A stretch of 64,000 bases of DNA from positions 186,001 to 250,000 of the forward strand of contig NZ_NTJD01000002.1 of NCBI RefSeq assembly GCF_002358085.1. The letters are read 5' to 3'. The stretch comes from Pseudothioclava arenosa (GTDB lineage: Bacteria > Pseudomonadota > Alphaproteobacteria > Rhodobacterales > Rhodobacteraceae). Below, one piece after another: positions 27,829 through 34,855 of the stretch. The notes under the pieces are model-generated. The model was not told the origin of the DNA and did no database searches. It saw only the letters and a program-made list of their open reading frames with translations. Position numbers and translations under genes: made by a program. The stretch's first letter is position 1; every line of letters starts with the position of its first letter.

Positions 27829-30276
27829 ATGAGCGATTTCGACGACGATCCCTATGAAAGCCTGAGCCTGTCGCAGCGCGCGATGATGGCCGCGCGCCCC
27901 GCGCCGGAGCCCGACTTTGGCTATCTGGGCGACCTGAACCCCGCGCAGCGCGAGGCCGTCGAGACGTTTGACGGGCCGGTCCTGATGCTGGCGGGCGCGG
28001 GCACGGGCAAGACCAAGGCGCTGATCTCGCGCATCGCGCATCTGATCCTGACCCATCGCGCCGAGCCTTGGCAGATCTTGGCAGTGACGTTCACCAACAA
28101 GGCCGCGCGCGAAATGAAGCAACGCATCGGCGCGTTTCTGGGCGGCGATGCCGAGGGCATGCCCTGGCTCGGCACCTTCCACGCGATCTGCGTCAAGCTC
28201 CTGCGCCGCCATGCCGAGCTTGCCGGGCTGAAATCGAATTTCACCATTCTCGACACTGACGATCAGATCCGCCTGCTGAAGCAGGTGATCGCGGCGGCGG
28301 ATATGGACGAGAAACGCTGGCCCGCGCGGCAACTGGCGGGGATCATCGACGGCTGGAAAAACCGCGCGCTCACGCCCGAGCGGGTGACCGGCGCCGAGAC
28401 CGCCGCCTTCAACAACCGTGGCTCCGAGCTTTACGCCGCCTATCAGGCGCGGCTGCGCACGCTGAACGCGGTCGATTTCGGCGACCTGCTCCTGCATATG
28501 GTCACGATCTTTCAGGCCCATCCCGATGTGCTCGCGCTTTATCAGCGCCGCTTCAAATACATCCTCGTCGACGAGTATCAGGACACCAACGTCGCGCAAT
28601 ATCTCTGGCTGCGGCTCTTGGCACAGGGGCATCGCAACATCTGTTGCGTGGGCGATGATGACCAGTCGATCTATGGCTGGCGCGGTGCCGAAGTGGGCAA
28701 TATCCTGCGGTTCGAAAAGGATTTTCCCGGCGCCAAGGTGGTCCGGCTCGAACAGAATTACCGCTCGACGCCGCATATTCTGGCCGCCGCCTCGGGGCTG
28801 ATCGCACGCAATGAAAGCCGCCTCGGCAAGACGCTCTGGACCGAGACCGAAGGCGGCGAAAAGGTGCGGCTGTTCAGCTATTGGGACGGCGAGGAAGAGG
28901 CCCGCGCGATCGGCGAAGAGATCGAGGCGCTCCAGCGCGGCACCCGTGGCCAGCCGCCGCGCGGCCTTGATGACATCGCGATCCTCGTGCGCGCCAGCCA
29001 CCAGATGCGCGCCTTCGAGGACCGGTTTCTCTCGATCGGGTTGCCCTATCGCGTGGTCGGTGGCCCGCGCTTCTACGAGCGACTCGAAATCCGCGATGCG
29101 ATGGCCTATTTCCGCCTCGCCGTCAGCCCCGATGACGGGCTGGCCTTTGAGCGGGTGGTGAACACGCCGCGCCGGGGCTTGGGCGACAAGGCGGTGCAGG
29201 TGATCCATCAGCGTGCGCGCGATGGTGATCTGACGATGTTCATGGCGGCGCGCGCGGTGGTTGCCGAAAAGCTGATATCCGGCAAGGGCTTGGGGCAGCT
29301 GCGGCAGTTCTGCGAGATGATCGAGCGTTGGCATGAAGCAGTGATCGCGGTGCCGATGCCCGTCTTCACCGAGGATGACGACGGTGTGCTGATCGAGGCC
29401 GATACCGGCGCGCCCGAGACGCCCGGATACGACCATATCCGGCTGGCCGAGCAGATCCTTGAGGAAAGCGGCTACACGGCGATGTGGCTCGCCGACAAGA
29501 CGGCCGAGGCACCGGGCCGGCTTGAGAACCTCAAGGAACTGGTCAAGGCGCTTGAGCAGTTCGACAACCTGCAGGGCTTCCTTGAGCATGTCGCGCTGAT
29601 CATGGAGAACGAAAGCAGCGAGAGCGGCGAGAAGGTCACGATCATGACGCTGCACGCGGCGAAGGGGCTGGAGTTTCCGGCGGTCTTCCTGCCCGGCTGG
29701 GAGGAGGGCCTGTTCCCGAGCCAGCGCGCGATGGACGAGACCGGGCAGAAGGGCCTCGAGGAGGAGCGCCGGCTGGGATATGTGGGCATCACCCGCGCCG
29801 AGGAACTGTGCACGATTTCCTTTGCGGGGAACCGCCGCGTTTACGGCCAATGGCAATCGCAATTGCCGTCGCGCTTCATCGACGAATTGCCCGCGGCCCA
29901 TGTCGAAGTGCAAAGCGCGCCGGGGCTTTATGCGGGGCGGCAGTCGCGTGGATATGAGGGCGGTTTCGGCGGTGGCGGCGGATCGCGGCTTGAGGCGCGT
30001 GCGGCGCAGGCCGATGCCTATGCCTCTCCGGGCTGGAAGCGCCTTCAGGCCTCGGGTGTGCAGCCGGGTGCTGCCGGGGCGTCACGCCCGCGCGCGATCC
30101 GGCCTTCGGCGTCGGAGGTCCCGGAATTCGCCATTGGCGAGCGCGTGTTCCACCAGAAATTCGGCTATGGCGAGGTGATTGACGCCGAGGCCGACACGAT
30201 GGTGATCGAGTTCGACAAGGCGGGCACGAAACACGTCAAATCGGCCTTTGTGCGCCCGGCCGACAAGGCGGATTGA
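27829..30276 (+). CDS. uvrD: UvrD/PcrA-type DNA helicase II
   Basis: The 815-residue superfamily 1 helicase unwinds DNA 3' to 5' in nucleotide excision and mismatch repair. Walker A AGAGTGKT is at about 55-62, then the Walker B DEYQDTN, GDDDQSIYGWRGA, QNYRST, TLHAAKGLEF and the VGITRAEE motif. The C-terminal part holds a Gly-rich linker and a Tudor-like RNA-polymerase-binding domain (GERVFHQKFGYGEVID). It lies 91 bases after tonB. Confidence 0.95.
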   Translation: MSDFDDDPYESLSLSQRAMMAARPAPEPDFGYLGDLNPAQREAVETFDGPVLMLAGAGTGKTKALISRIAHLILTHRAEPWQILAVTFTNKAAREMKQRIGAFLGGDAEGMPWLGTFHAICVKLLRRHAELAGLKSNFTILDTDDQIRLLKQVIAAADMDEKRWPARQLAGIIDGWKNRALTPERVTGAETAAFNNRGSELYAAYQARLRTLNAVDFGDLLLHMVTIFQAHPDVLALYQRRFKYILVDEYQDTNVAQYLWLRLLAQGHRNICCVGDDDQSIYGWRGAEVGNILRFEKDFPGAKVVRLEQNYRSTPHILAAASGLIARNESRLGKTLWTETEGGEKVRLFSYWDGEEEARAIGEEIEALQRGTRGQPPRGLDDIAILVRASHQMRAFEDRFLSIGLPYRVVGGPRFYERLEIRDAMAYFRLAVSPDDGLAFERVVNTPRRGLGDKAVQVIHQRARDGDLTMFMAARAVVAEKLISGKGLGQLRQFCEMIERWHEAVIAVPMPVFTEDDDGVLIEADTGAPETPGYDHIRLAEQILEESGYTAMWLADKTAEAPGRLENLKELVKALEQFDNLQGFLEHVALIMENESSESGEKVTIMTLHAAKGLEFPAVFLPGWEEGLFPSQRAMDETGQKGLEEERRLGYVGITRAEELCTISFAGNRRVYGQWQSQLPSRFIDELPAAHVEVQSAPGLYAGRQSRGYEGGFGGGGGSRLEARAAQADAYASPGWKRLQASGVQPGAAGASRPRAIRPSASEVPEFAIGERVFHQKFGYGEVIDAEADTMVIEFDKAGTKHVKSAFVRPADKAD

Positions 30277-30297
30277 CGTGCCGTTCTGAACGGCACG
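30277..30297 (+). terminator. Hairpin directly after uvrD
   Basis: A perfect 9-bp stem CGTGCCGTT / AACGGCACG with a CTG loop begins one base past the uvrD stop. There is no T-run, so termination or 3'-end protection are both possible. Confidence 0.55.
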
Positions 30298-30324
30298 CCA
30301 GAGAGTGTGGTCAGAGCAGCAGGC

Positions 30325-30720
30325 TTAGACCGGGCCCAGGTCGTAGGGCTCTTGAGGCGGCGGCTCCATCGCGGGCGCAGAGGATTCGGTGTCGGTGTAG
30401 CCGCCGCTCAGGCCGAAATCGACGCTTCCGCCGGGCCCGAAGCCCATGTCGAGGCCGATGTAGCTGTCATTGCCGAGACGCGCGATGCCGATCGTCGGGC
30501 GCACCCGCTTCGAGCCGAACATGTAGTCGAGGCCGATGGAGCCGACGGTCGAATCCTCTTCGTCATCCGAGAAGACGCGCGCACCGACGCCGACGTCAAC
30601 GCCCGCGCCCTTGCCGAAGGCAAAGCTGACGCCAACGCCGAGCGCCGGATCGGCATAGGCCGGGGCGGCCAGCCCGAGAATAAGGGCAAGGCCCGAAAGT
30701 TTGAGGGGGGCAAACGTCAT
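30325..30720 (-). CDS. Small exported beta-rich protein, unknown function
   Basis: The 131-residue protein has a signal peptide (about 1-23, LALILGLAAPAYA) and a mature part of short alternating Gly-rich strands (GVGVSFAFGKGAGVDVGVGA, GLDYMFGSKRVRPTIGIARL) that resembles a small outer-membrane barrel or a bacterial adhesin-like fold. The C-terminus is Pro-rich. ATG at 30720 follows AAAGGA. Function unknown. A CACGT-AACC-ACGTG palindrome lies 41 bases upstream. Confidence 0.65.
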   Translation of the reverse strand: MTFAPLKLSGLALILGLAAPAYADPALGVGVSFAFGKGAGVDVGVGARVFSDDEEDSTVGSIGLDYMFGSKRVRPTIGIARLGNDSYIGLDMGFGPGGSVDFGLSGGYTDTESSAPAMEPPPQEPYDLGPV

Positions 30721-30760
30721 GGTTCTGTCCTTTTGATCCAATTCAACGCCCGCAAGCTAT

Positions 30761-30774
30761 CACGTAACCACGTG
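30761..30774. promoter_or_regulatory. Palindrome upstream of the small exported protein gene
   Basis: CACGT-AACC-ACGTG, a perfect inverted repeat next to a TTGATC hexamer on the minus strand; operator-like. Confidence 0.35.
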
Positions 30775-30806
30775 GATCAAAGAGGAAATCCGGAAAAATG
30801 TCGCGC

Positions 30807-31604
30807 TCAGAGCGCGCGGAACAGCCGCTCGATCCGTTGCGCCTCGCCTTCGAGGCCCCAGGGCGGGTTCACGATGAACATCCCCGACCCGATCATGCCA
30901 TGGCCCTCGCGCGCGGGCGGGAATCGCACCTCGGAGGAAAGAGCCTCGGGGAAGGCCGCGCGCAACCCGCGCGCCATTGCGGCCTGAGCGGGGGCGACGG
31001 GCACTTGCGGCGCGAGAATCGGATACCAGAGCGCGATCACTCCAACGTTCCATTTGCGTGCGACCTGGCCGATCAGCTTCGGGATCGCGTCGTAATCGGA
31101 TTTCACCTCGAAGGAGGGGTCGATCAGCAGCACGCCGCGCCGGGGCGTGGGCGGGGTCAGCGCCAGCGCCATCTGCAGGCCGTCTTTCTGGTGGAAGACG
31201 CCGCCATGGGGCTTCATCGTCTCGCGCAGGGCGGCGAATTCCTGCGGGTGCAGTTCGCAGAGCTGAATGGCGTCGATCGGGCGCAGCAGCGTCGCCGCCA
31301 GCAGCGGCGAGCCGGGATAGGCGCGCTTGCCATGCGCCGCCCGCACCGCCTTGAGCGCGCGCGCATAGGGATGATCGGGCGCGAACCAGTTCATCCGCTC
31401 GATCCGTTCGACCCCCTGCGCCGCCTCGCCGGTCTTTTGCGCCTCGGCCGCATCAAGCGCATAAAGCCCGCGCCCGGCATGCGTTTCGAGGTAGCTCAGC
31501 GGTTTGTCCTTGCGCGTGAGGTAGTCAAGCATCGCCGCCATCAGCGCGTGCTTGTGCACATCGGCCAGATTTCCCGCGTGATAGCTGTGCTGGTAGGAAA
31601 GCAT
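30807..31604 (-). CDS. rlmJ: 23S rRNA (adenine-2030-N6)-methyltransferase RlmJ
   Basis: The 265-residue protein begins MLSYQHSYHAGNLADVHKH, a strong RlmJ signature, and has the SAM-binding segment SYLETHAGRGLYALD. RlmJ methylates A2030 of 23S rRNA. The catalytic tetrapeptide, DPPY in E. coli as I recall, reads DPSF here (LLIDPSFEVKSDYD), a variant in the third and fourth positions. The gene stands 86 bases downstream of the sRNA array terminator on the same strand. Confidence 0.9.
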   Translation of the reverse strand: MLSYQHSYHAGNLADVHKHALMAAMLDYLTRKDKPLSYLETHAGRGLYALDAAEAQKTGEAAQGVERIERMNWFAPDHPYARALKAVRAAHGKRAYPGSPLLAATLLRPIDAIQLCELHPQEFAALRETMKPHGGVFHQKDGLQMALALTPPTPRRGVLLIDPSFEVKSDYDAIPKLIGQVARKWNVGVIALWYPILAPQVPVAPAQAAMARGLRAAFPEALSSEVRFPPAREGHGMIGSGMFIVNPPWGLEGEAQRIERLFRAL

Positions 31605-31689
31605 TTCGTTCCACCCCGTTCCTGGCCTGTTTCCCCCTGATGCCCGCGCCCGGTCGCGGGCGCAAGGGCGAAGGCCCGGAAATGAAAAC

Positions 31690-31720
31690 GGCGGCGCCCG
31701 GGAGGAGGAGGGGCGCCGCC
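31690..31720 (-). ncRNA. CcsR-like hairpin 8, also the likely terminator
   Basis: Perfect 10-bp stem GGCGGCGCCC/GGGCGCCGCC around the conserved loop. On the minus strand it is followed by GTTTTC, so the last sRNA unit probably doubles as the Rho-independent terminator. Confidence 0.85.
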
Positions 31721-31730
31721 GCTTCTTCTA

Positions 31731-31761
31731 CCGCTGGCTCAGGGAGGAGGAGAGAGCCGCG
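31731..31761 (-). ncRNA. CcsR-like hairpin 7
   Basis: CCGC plus GGCTC pairs with GAGCC plus GCGG with one bulged T; conserved loop. Confidence 0.8.
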
Positions 31762-31771
31762 GCCTTGGTTT

Positions 31772-31803
31772 GGTGCACCCCGGGAGGAGGAGGGGGTTGC
31801 ACC
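31772..31803 (-). ncRNA. CcsR-like hairpin 6
   Basis: GGTGCA and CCCC pair with TGCACC and GGGG, with one bulged T; conserved loop. Confidence 0.8.
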
Positions 31804-31806
31804 CTG

Positions 31807-31840
31807 TCGGAGGGTTTAAGGGAGGAGGAAGACCCACCGA
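31807..31840 (-). ncRNA. CcsR-like hairpin 5
   Basis: TCGG-A-GGGT pairs with ACCC-A-CCGA with one A-A mismatch; loop GGGAGGAGG on the plus strand. Confidence 0.75.
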
Positions 31841-31864
31841 CAATTCCTGCCCGTTTCGTGAAAT

Positions 31865-31898
31865 GCGGCGACCCCAGGGAGGAGGAGGGGGCCGCCGC
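31865..31898 (-). ncRNA. CcsR-like hairpin 4
   Basis: GCGGC..GCCGC outer stem and CCCC/GGGG inner stem with a small internal loop; conserved loop sequence. Confidence 0.8.
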
Positions 31899-31905
31899 CT
31901 TCACA

Positions 31906-31939
31906 ACGCGGCCTCTGGGAGGAGGAGTGAGGCCTGCGT
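31906..31939 (-). ncRNA. CcsR-like hairpin 3
   Basis: Stem ACGC plus GGCCTC pairs with GAGGCC plus GCGT, with one bulged T; conserved loop. Confidence 0.8.
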
Positions 31940-31948
31940 ATCGGGCTT

Positions 31949-31981
31949 CCGGCATCGGATCGTCGCGATCCGCAGGGCCGG
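31949..31981 (-). ncRNA. Spacer hairpin without the CCUCC loop
   Basis: CCGGC..GCCGG encloses an inner GGATCG-TCG-CGATCC stem. It lies between motif hairpins 2 and 3 and is the only structured element of the array that lacks the conserved loop. Confidence 0.55.
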
Positions 31982-31990
31982 TATCTGAAA

Positions 31991-32026
31991 GGTGGCACCC
32001 TCAGGGAGGAGGAGGAGGGTGCCACC
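31991..32026 (-). ncRNA. CcsR-like hairpin 2
   Basis: The longest stem of the array: 12 perfect pairs GGTGGCACCCTC/GAGGGTGCCACC around the conserved loop. Confidence 0.88.
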
Positions 32027-32033
32027 GATTTCC

Positions 32034-32059
32034 GAGACCCAGGGAGGAGGAGGGGTCTC
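32034..32059 (-). ncRNA. CcsR-like hairpin 1
   Basis: 7-bp stem GAGACCC/GGGTCTC around the conserved loop; the first unit after the DUF1127 stop. Confidence 0.85.
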
Positions 32060-32071
32060 AGGAACCTTTAT

Positions 32072-32275
32072 TTACTTCCCGTAGGCGGCCTCCTGGGCCA
32101 CGCGGGTAATCATCGAGCGATGGAGGCCCATGTCCTCCAGTTCGCGGTTCGACAGAGACTTCAGCTCGCGGAGCGTCTGACGATAGACCTTGCGCCGCGC
32201 CCATGCTTCGGTCAGCGCCGAGAACAGCGCACCAAAACCGGTTTCAGCCGTGCGAGCGTCGTGGACCAGAGCCAT
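32072..32275 (-). CDS. DUF1127 small protein (CcaF1-like)
   Basis: The 67-residue basic protein has the DUF1127 pattern in its C-terminal half (RQTLRELKSLSNRELEDMGL and the following HRSMITRVA). In Rhodobacter sphaeroides the equivalent gene RSP_6037 is cotranscribed with the CcsR sRNAs and its product CcaF1 was reported as an RNA-binding protein affecting sRNA maturation. The same order is seen here, with the hairpin array starting 12 bases after the stop. The RBS is AAGG at a normal distance. Confidence 0.9.
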   Translation of the reverse strand: MALVHDARTAETGFGALFSALTEAWARRKVYRQTLRELKSLSNRELEDMGLHRSMITRVAQEAAYGK

Positions 32276-32612
32276 GTCGTTCTGCCTTCAAGAGTTTCCG
32301 ACCCGGGCGATGCCCATCGCGGTGAGTTTGCCTGTGCGCTGTTCGGCGCTGTTGAGGTCAAAATGGAGAAAATGCTGCAGGTGCACAATTGCCCTTCGCG
32401 TCAATTCTGCCATGCGGAAAATGCATATCCCGTGCTGACCTATTTTCCCCCACGTAACCCTGGGCCAAAGGTTGCCCTTGGGGGAGGTCAGTTAATCATC
32501 TGAAAAAGAAACATGTTTTATTCGGGGGGCGCGGCCCGTTGCCGCTGCCCCTTGCCCTTGGCGCGAAAAGCGGCATCTTCGGGCGAACGCGATCGAACGG
32601 GGGAAATCTCAC
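32276..32612. other. Divergent intergenic region between the DUF1127/CcsR unit and mrp
   Basis: This 337-base gap should hold promoters for both directions, but no convincing -35/-10 pair was found on the minus strand; stress sigma factors (RpoHI/RpoHII) are known to drive the R. sphaeroides unit and have loose consensus. Visible elements are a CTGCAGGTGC 10-mer (32375-32384), a TTGACG hexamer on the minus strand (32399-32404) and a perfect AAACATGTTT palindrome (32509-32518). No gene is supported here. Confidence 0.5.
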
Positions 32613-33677
32613 ATGAGTGTTACCAAAGAACAGGTTCTTGAGGCCTTGAAAGCGGTTTCTCTGCCCGGTGGAGACCCGGTCACGCGTGATCTGGTGCGGG
32701 CGTTGGCGGCCGAATCTGGCGTGGTGCGATTCATTCTTGAAGGCGCGCCCGAATCCGAGCTGACCGCGATGCGCCCCGCGCTCGAGGCGGCGGTGAGGGC
32801 GCTGCCGGGTGTCGAAACGGTGACCGTGATGATCCCCGCCGGTCCGCCCAAGGGCATGGGCTCGGGGCCGCAGATCGGCGGCCACCCGAAGCCGCAGCCC
32901 GCCGGTCCGCAGCCGGTGCCGGGCGTGCGCCACATCATCGCTGTGGGCTCGGGCAAGGGCGGCGTCGGCAAATCCACCGTCTCGTCGAACCTTGCCGTTG
33001 CGCTCGCGCGCGAGGGAAAGCGCGTGGGTTTGCTGGATGCCGATATCTATGGCCCCTCTCAGCCGCGCATGATGGGCACCTACCAGCGCCCGGCCTCGCC
33101 GGACGGGCATACGATCCTGCCGCTGCGCGCGCATGGCGTCACGCTGATGTCGATCGGGCTGATGCTGAAGGAAGACGAGGCGGTGATCTGGCGCGGCCCG
33201 ATGCTGATGGGCGCGCTGCAGCAGATGCTGGGGCAGGTGCGCTGGGACGAATACGGCCCGCTCGACGTTCTGATCATCGACCTGCCGCCGGGCACGGGCG
33301 ATATCCAGCTTTCGCTGTGCCAGAAGACGCAGCTTGACGGCGCGATCATCGTCTCGACGCCGCAGGATGTGGCGCTCTTGGACGCGAAGAAGGCGCTCGA
33401 TATGTTCCGCCGTCTCGGCACGCCGATCATGGGGCTGATCGAGAACATGTCGACCTATGTCTGCCCGAATTGCGGCCATGAAGAGCATCTCTTCGGCCAC
33501 GGCGGGGTCGAGGCCGAGGCCGCGCGGCTGGGGCTGCCCTATCTGGGCGCGCTGCCGCTGGCGCTGGATGTGCGCGTGGCGGGCGATGCGGGCAATCCCA
33601 TCGCGACCACCGACTCGCCCGCGGCCGAGCCGTATCGCAAGATCGCTCAGGAACTGATCGCGGTGCGCGTGGTCTGA
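32613..33677 (+). CDS. mrp: Mrp/ApbC iron-sulfur carrier ATPase
   Basis: The 354-residue P-loop NTPase of the Mrp/NBP35 family carries and transfers 4Fe-4S clusters. An N-terminal MIP18-like domain (about 1-80) is followed by a Pro/Gly linker and the ATPase with GKGGVGKST, DADIYGPSQP and DLPPGTGDIQL. The cluster-bridging CPNC pair appears in TYVCPNCGHEEHLFG. ATG at 32613 is the natural start. It is followed by a repeat element and a terminator. Confidence 0.94.
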   Translation: MSVTKEQVLEALKAVSLPGGDPVTRDLVRALAAESGVVRFILEGAPESELTAMRPALEAAVRALPGVETVTVMIPAGPPKGMGSGPQIGGHPKPQPAGPQPVPGVRHIIAVGSGKGGVGKSTVSSNLAVALAREGKRVGLLDADIYGPSQPRMMGTYQRPASPDGHTILPLRAHGVTLMSIGLMLKEDEAVIWRGPMLMGALQQMLGQVRWDEYGPLDVLIIDLPPGTGDIQLSLCQKTQLDGAIIVSTPQDVALLDAKKALDMFRRLGTPIMGLIENMSTYVCPNCGHEEHLFGHGGVEAEAARLGLPYLGALPLALDVRVAGDAGNPIATTDSPAAEPYRKIAQELIAVRVV

Positions 33678-33749
33678 GGCCGGGCAGGGGGCTTTGCCTC
33701 CAGCGGCCAGGGCCGCCTCCCCCAGAGTATTTAGGGCTCGATGAAAGGG
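33678..33749. repeat. Composite intergenic inverted repeat, copy 4 (half element)
   Basis: GGGGGCTTTGCCTCC, GGCCAGGGCC and CCCCCAGAGTATTTAGGGCTCGATGAAAG: the same modules as the other copies, here right after the mrp stop. Confidence 0.65.
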
Positions 33750-33771
33750 CGTTCCGAAAGGGGCGCCCTTT
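33744..33771 (+). terminator. Terminator-like hairpin after mrp
   Basis: AAAGGGCG / CGCCCTTT stem (8 bp) with a 12-base loop, ending in TTTGAA. It overlaps the end of the repeat. Confidence 0.6.
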
Positions 33772-34070
33772 GAACTTGCCGATGTGTCATGGGAAATCAC
33801 GGGATCGAGCCGAAAAATTGCCCGTATCACGGCGAATCACTGCGCTGTGAGGGCGTGTGTTTCCGGGTGATCGTGGATTTTTCTGACGCTTCTGGTGAGG
33901 GCGGCGCATCTTTCTGGGATTTTCTGGGAATGCAGTTTCTCACCTTGCATCATCTATATGTGGCGTTAATTTGTGTCTGTGGCCCAATTTGTATGCATCT
34001 TGGCGCTACAATATCTGGTTTTTGCGGCCTATCGGACTCATGATATTCCGTCTGCTGGTGAAAAATCCTG
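33772..34070. other. AT-richer region upstream of the dcw leader
   Basis: No gene is supported in this gap. An 84-codon frame from 33789 has poor codon use and no RBS. The stretch is visibly richer in A/T than its neighbours and holds the TGGG repeats (33915-33928) and a second promoter-like pair TTGCAT-N16-TAATTT (33945-33972), so it may be the regulatory region of the dcw cluster. Confidence 0.5.
33915..33928 (+). promoter_or_regulatory. Candidate MraZ box (two TGGG repeats)
   Basis: TGGGA at 33915 and 33925, exactly 10 bases apart, inside a repeated TTTCTGGGA. MraZ of E. coli binds TGGG repeats with this spacing in the dcw promoter and represses it. Two repeats rather than three are present. 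Confidence 0.5.
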
Positions 34071-34099
34071 TTGATTACCATGAATTCCCAGAGTATCCC
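34071..34099 (+). promoter_or_regulatory. Candidate promoter of the UpsM-like leader and dcw operon
   Basis: TTGATT (34071-34076), 17 bases, TATCCC (34094-34099). Transcription from about 34106 to the internal terminator would give an RNA of about 200 nt. Confidence 0.55.
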
Positions 34100-34105
34100 T
34101 GAATC

Positions 34106-34303
34106 ATCGGAGGCGAGGCGAAGAGGCAGCAAGACCTCACGGCGAAAAGACCGGGTTTCATACAGGCACCCGCTTCACGAAGACCAAAGATCCGACGCGC
34201 GAGCGAGCAGACATCCCCCCAGATGGCGCGTGTAGTCGGGCATACCCAGAAATGGGACGAGGGCGGCGGATCGGGCAGTGGCAGCAGCCCGATCCGCCGT
34301 TTT
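34106..34303 (+). ncRNA. UpsM-like sRNA from the mraZ 5' leader
   Basis: The 5' leader of mraZ ends in a strong Rho-independent terminator (34264-34303) that lies 46 bases before the mraZ GTG. In Rhodobacter sphaeroides the abundant 206-nt sRNA UpsM arises by partial termination in the mraZ leader, and StsR pairs with it. The position, the calculated length of about 198 nt from the candidate promoter, and the terminator all match. The 5' end is inferred from the promoter call only. Confidence 0.7.
34264..34303 (+). terminator. Internal terminator/attenuator in the mraZ leader
   Basis: A perfect 12-bp stem (34265-34276 with 34287-34298), extendable to 13 by C34264-G34299, has a 10-base loop and a GTTTT tail. 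It sits between the leader promoter and mraZ, so read-through sets dcw expression. Confidence 0.85.
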
Positions 34304-34348
34304 CCATTCCGCCCCCGGGCGGAGCAAACGGGACAGGGAGCGACGCAA

Positions 34349-34855
34349 GTGGCACGTCGGTTCAGAGGGTCGGAGACGTTTAAGGTGGACGCGAAGGGTC
34401 GCGTTTCCATCCCGGCCTCGTTTCGCCGCGTGATCGAGGCGGGCGACCCCGACTGGGCCCCCGGCGAGCGCCCCCAGATCGTCATCGTCTATGGCGGCCC
34501 CGAGCGGAATTTCCTGCAGGTTTACACGATGGAAGCGATCTACGAGATCGACGAGCGCATCGACATGATGCAGCACGGATCGCCGGAGCGCGCCGAAATC
34601 GAAGAACTGATGTATGGCCAGTCGCACCAGACCGATATCGATGGCGACGGGCGGCTGGTGCTGCCGCAGAAGCTGCGCGAGAAGATCGGGCTGGCGAACG
34701 AGGCCTTCTTTGTCTCGGCGGGCACGAGCTTCAAGATCTGGACGCCTGAGGCCTATGCAGCCGATCAGGCCGAGCTGTTTGCTGAACGTTCGGCGGCGCG
34801 GCCGAAGAATTACGACCCGCTGGTCAATTTGCCCAACCCCGCGAGGTCAGGATGA
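34349..34855 (+). CDS. mraZ: Transcriptional regulator MraZ
   Basis: MraZ is an AbrB-like regulator that forms rings and controls the dcw operon. The 168-residue protein has two MraZ repeats, with [13 protein letters not shown] and [18 protein letters not shown] at 34349 was chosen: it is eight bases after GGGAG and begins the family sequence [17 protein letters not shown]; the frame is open further upstream but would run through the terminator hairpin. It overlaps rsmH by four bases. Confidence 0.94.
   Translation: MARRFRGSETFKVDAKGRVSIPASFRRVIEAGDPDWAPGERPQIVIVYGGPERNFLQVYTMEAIYEIDERIDMMQHGSPERAEIEELMYGQSHQTDIDGDGRLVLPQKLREKIGLANEAFFVSAGTSFKIWTPEAYAADQAELFAERSAARPKNYDPLVNLPNPARSG

Larger units (their letters stand above)
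31690..32059 (-). ncRNA. CcsR-like ('cuckoo') sRNA array of eight hairpins
   Basis: Downstream of the DUF1127 gene the minus strand carries eight consecutive hairpins whose loops read CTCCTCC to CTCCTCCTCCC, while each stem has its own sequence that is complementary within itself. This is the architecture of the CcsR1-4 sRNAs of Rhodobacter sphaeroides, which are processed from the RSP_6037 (DUF1127) transcript and help under oxidative and other stress. That array has four units; here I count eight. The CU-rich loops are anti-Shine-Dalgarno-like and could pair with GGAGG-containing mRNAs or titrate regulators. The array begins 12 bases after the DUF1127 stop, which supports one cotranscript that is later cut. 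Confidence 0.9.

Noticed and set aside
31690-32065. The GGGAGGAGGAG repeats look like a CRISPR array or a simple tandem repeat
   Set aside because: The repeat unit is about 11 bases, spacing is uneven, and the flanks of each unit pair with one another; that is an RNA hairpin array, not CRISPR or slippage.
31765-32109. Open frames across the hairpin array (for example a 114-codon Gly-rich frame)
   Set aside because: They arise from the GGAGGAG repeats, lack family resemblance and run through the RNA structures.
33789-34043. 84-codon frame between mrp and the dcw leader
   Set aside because: No RBS, codon use unlike neighbouring genes, and it covers the regulatory-looking TGGG repeats and promoter-like sites.
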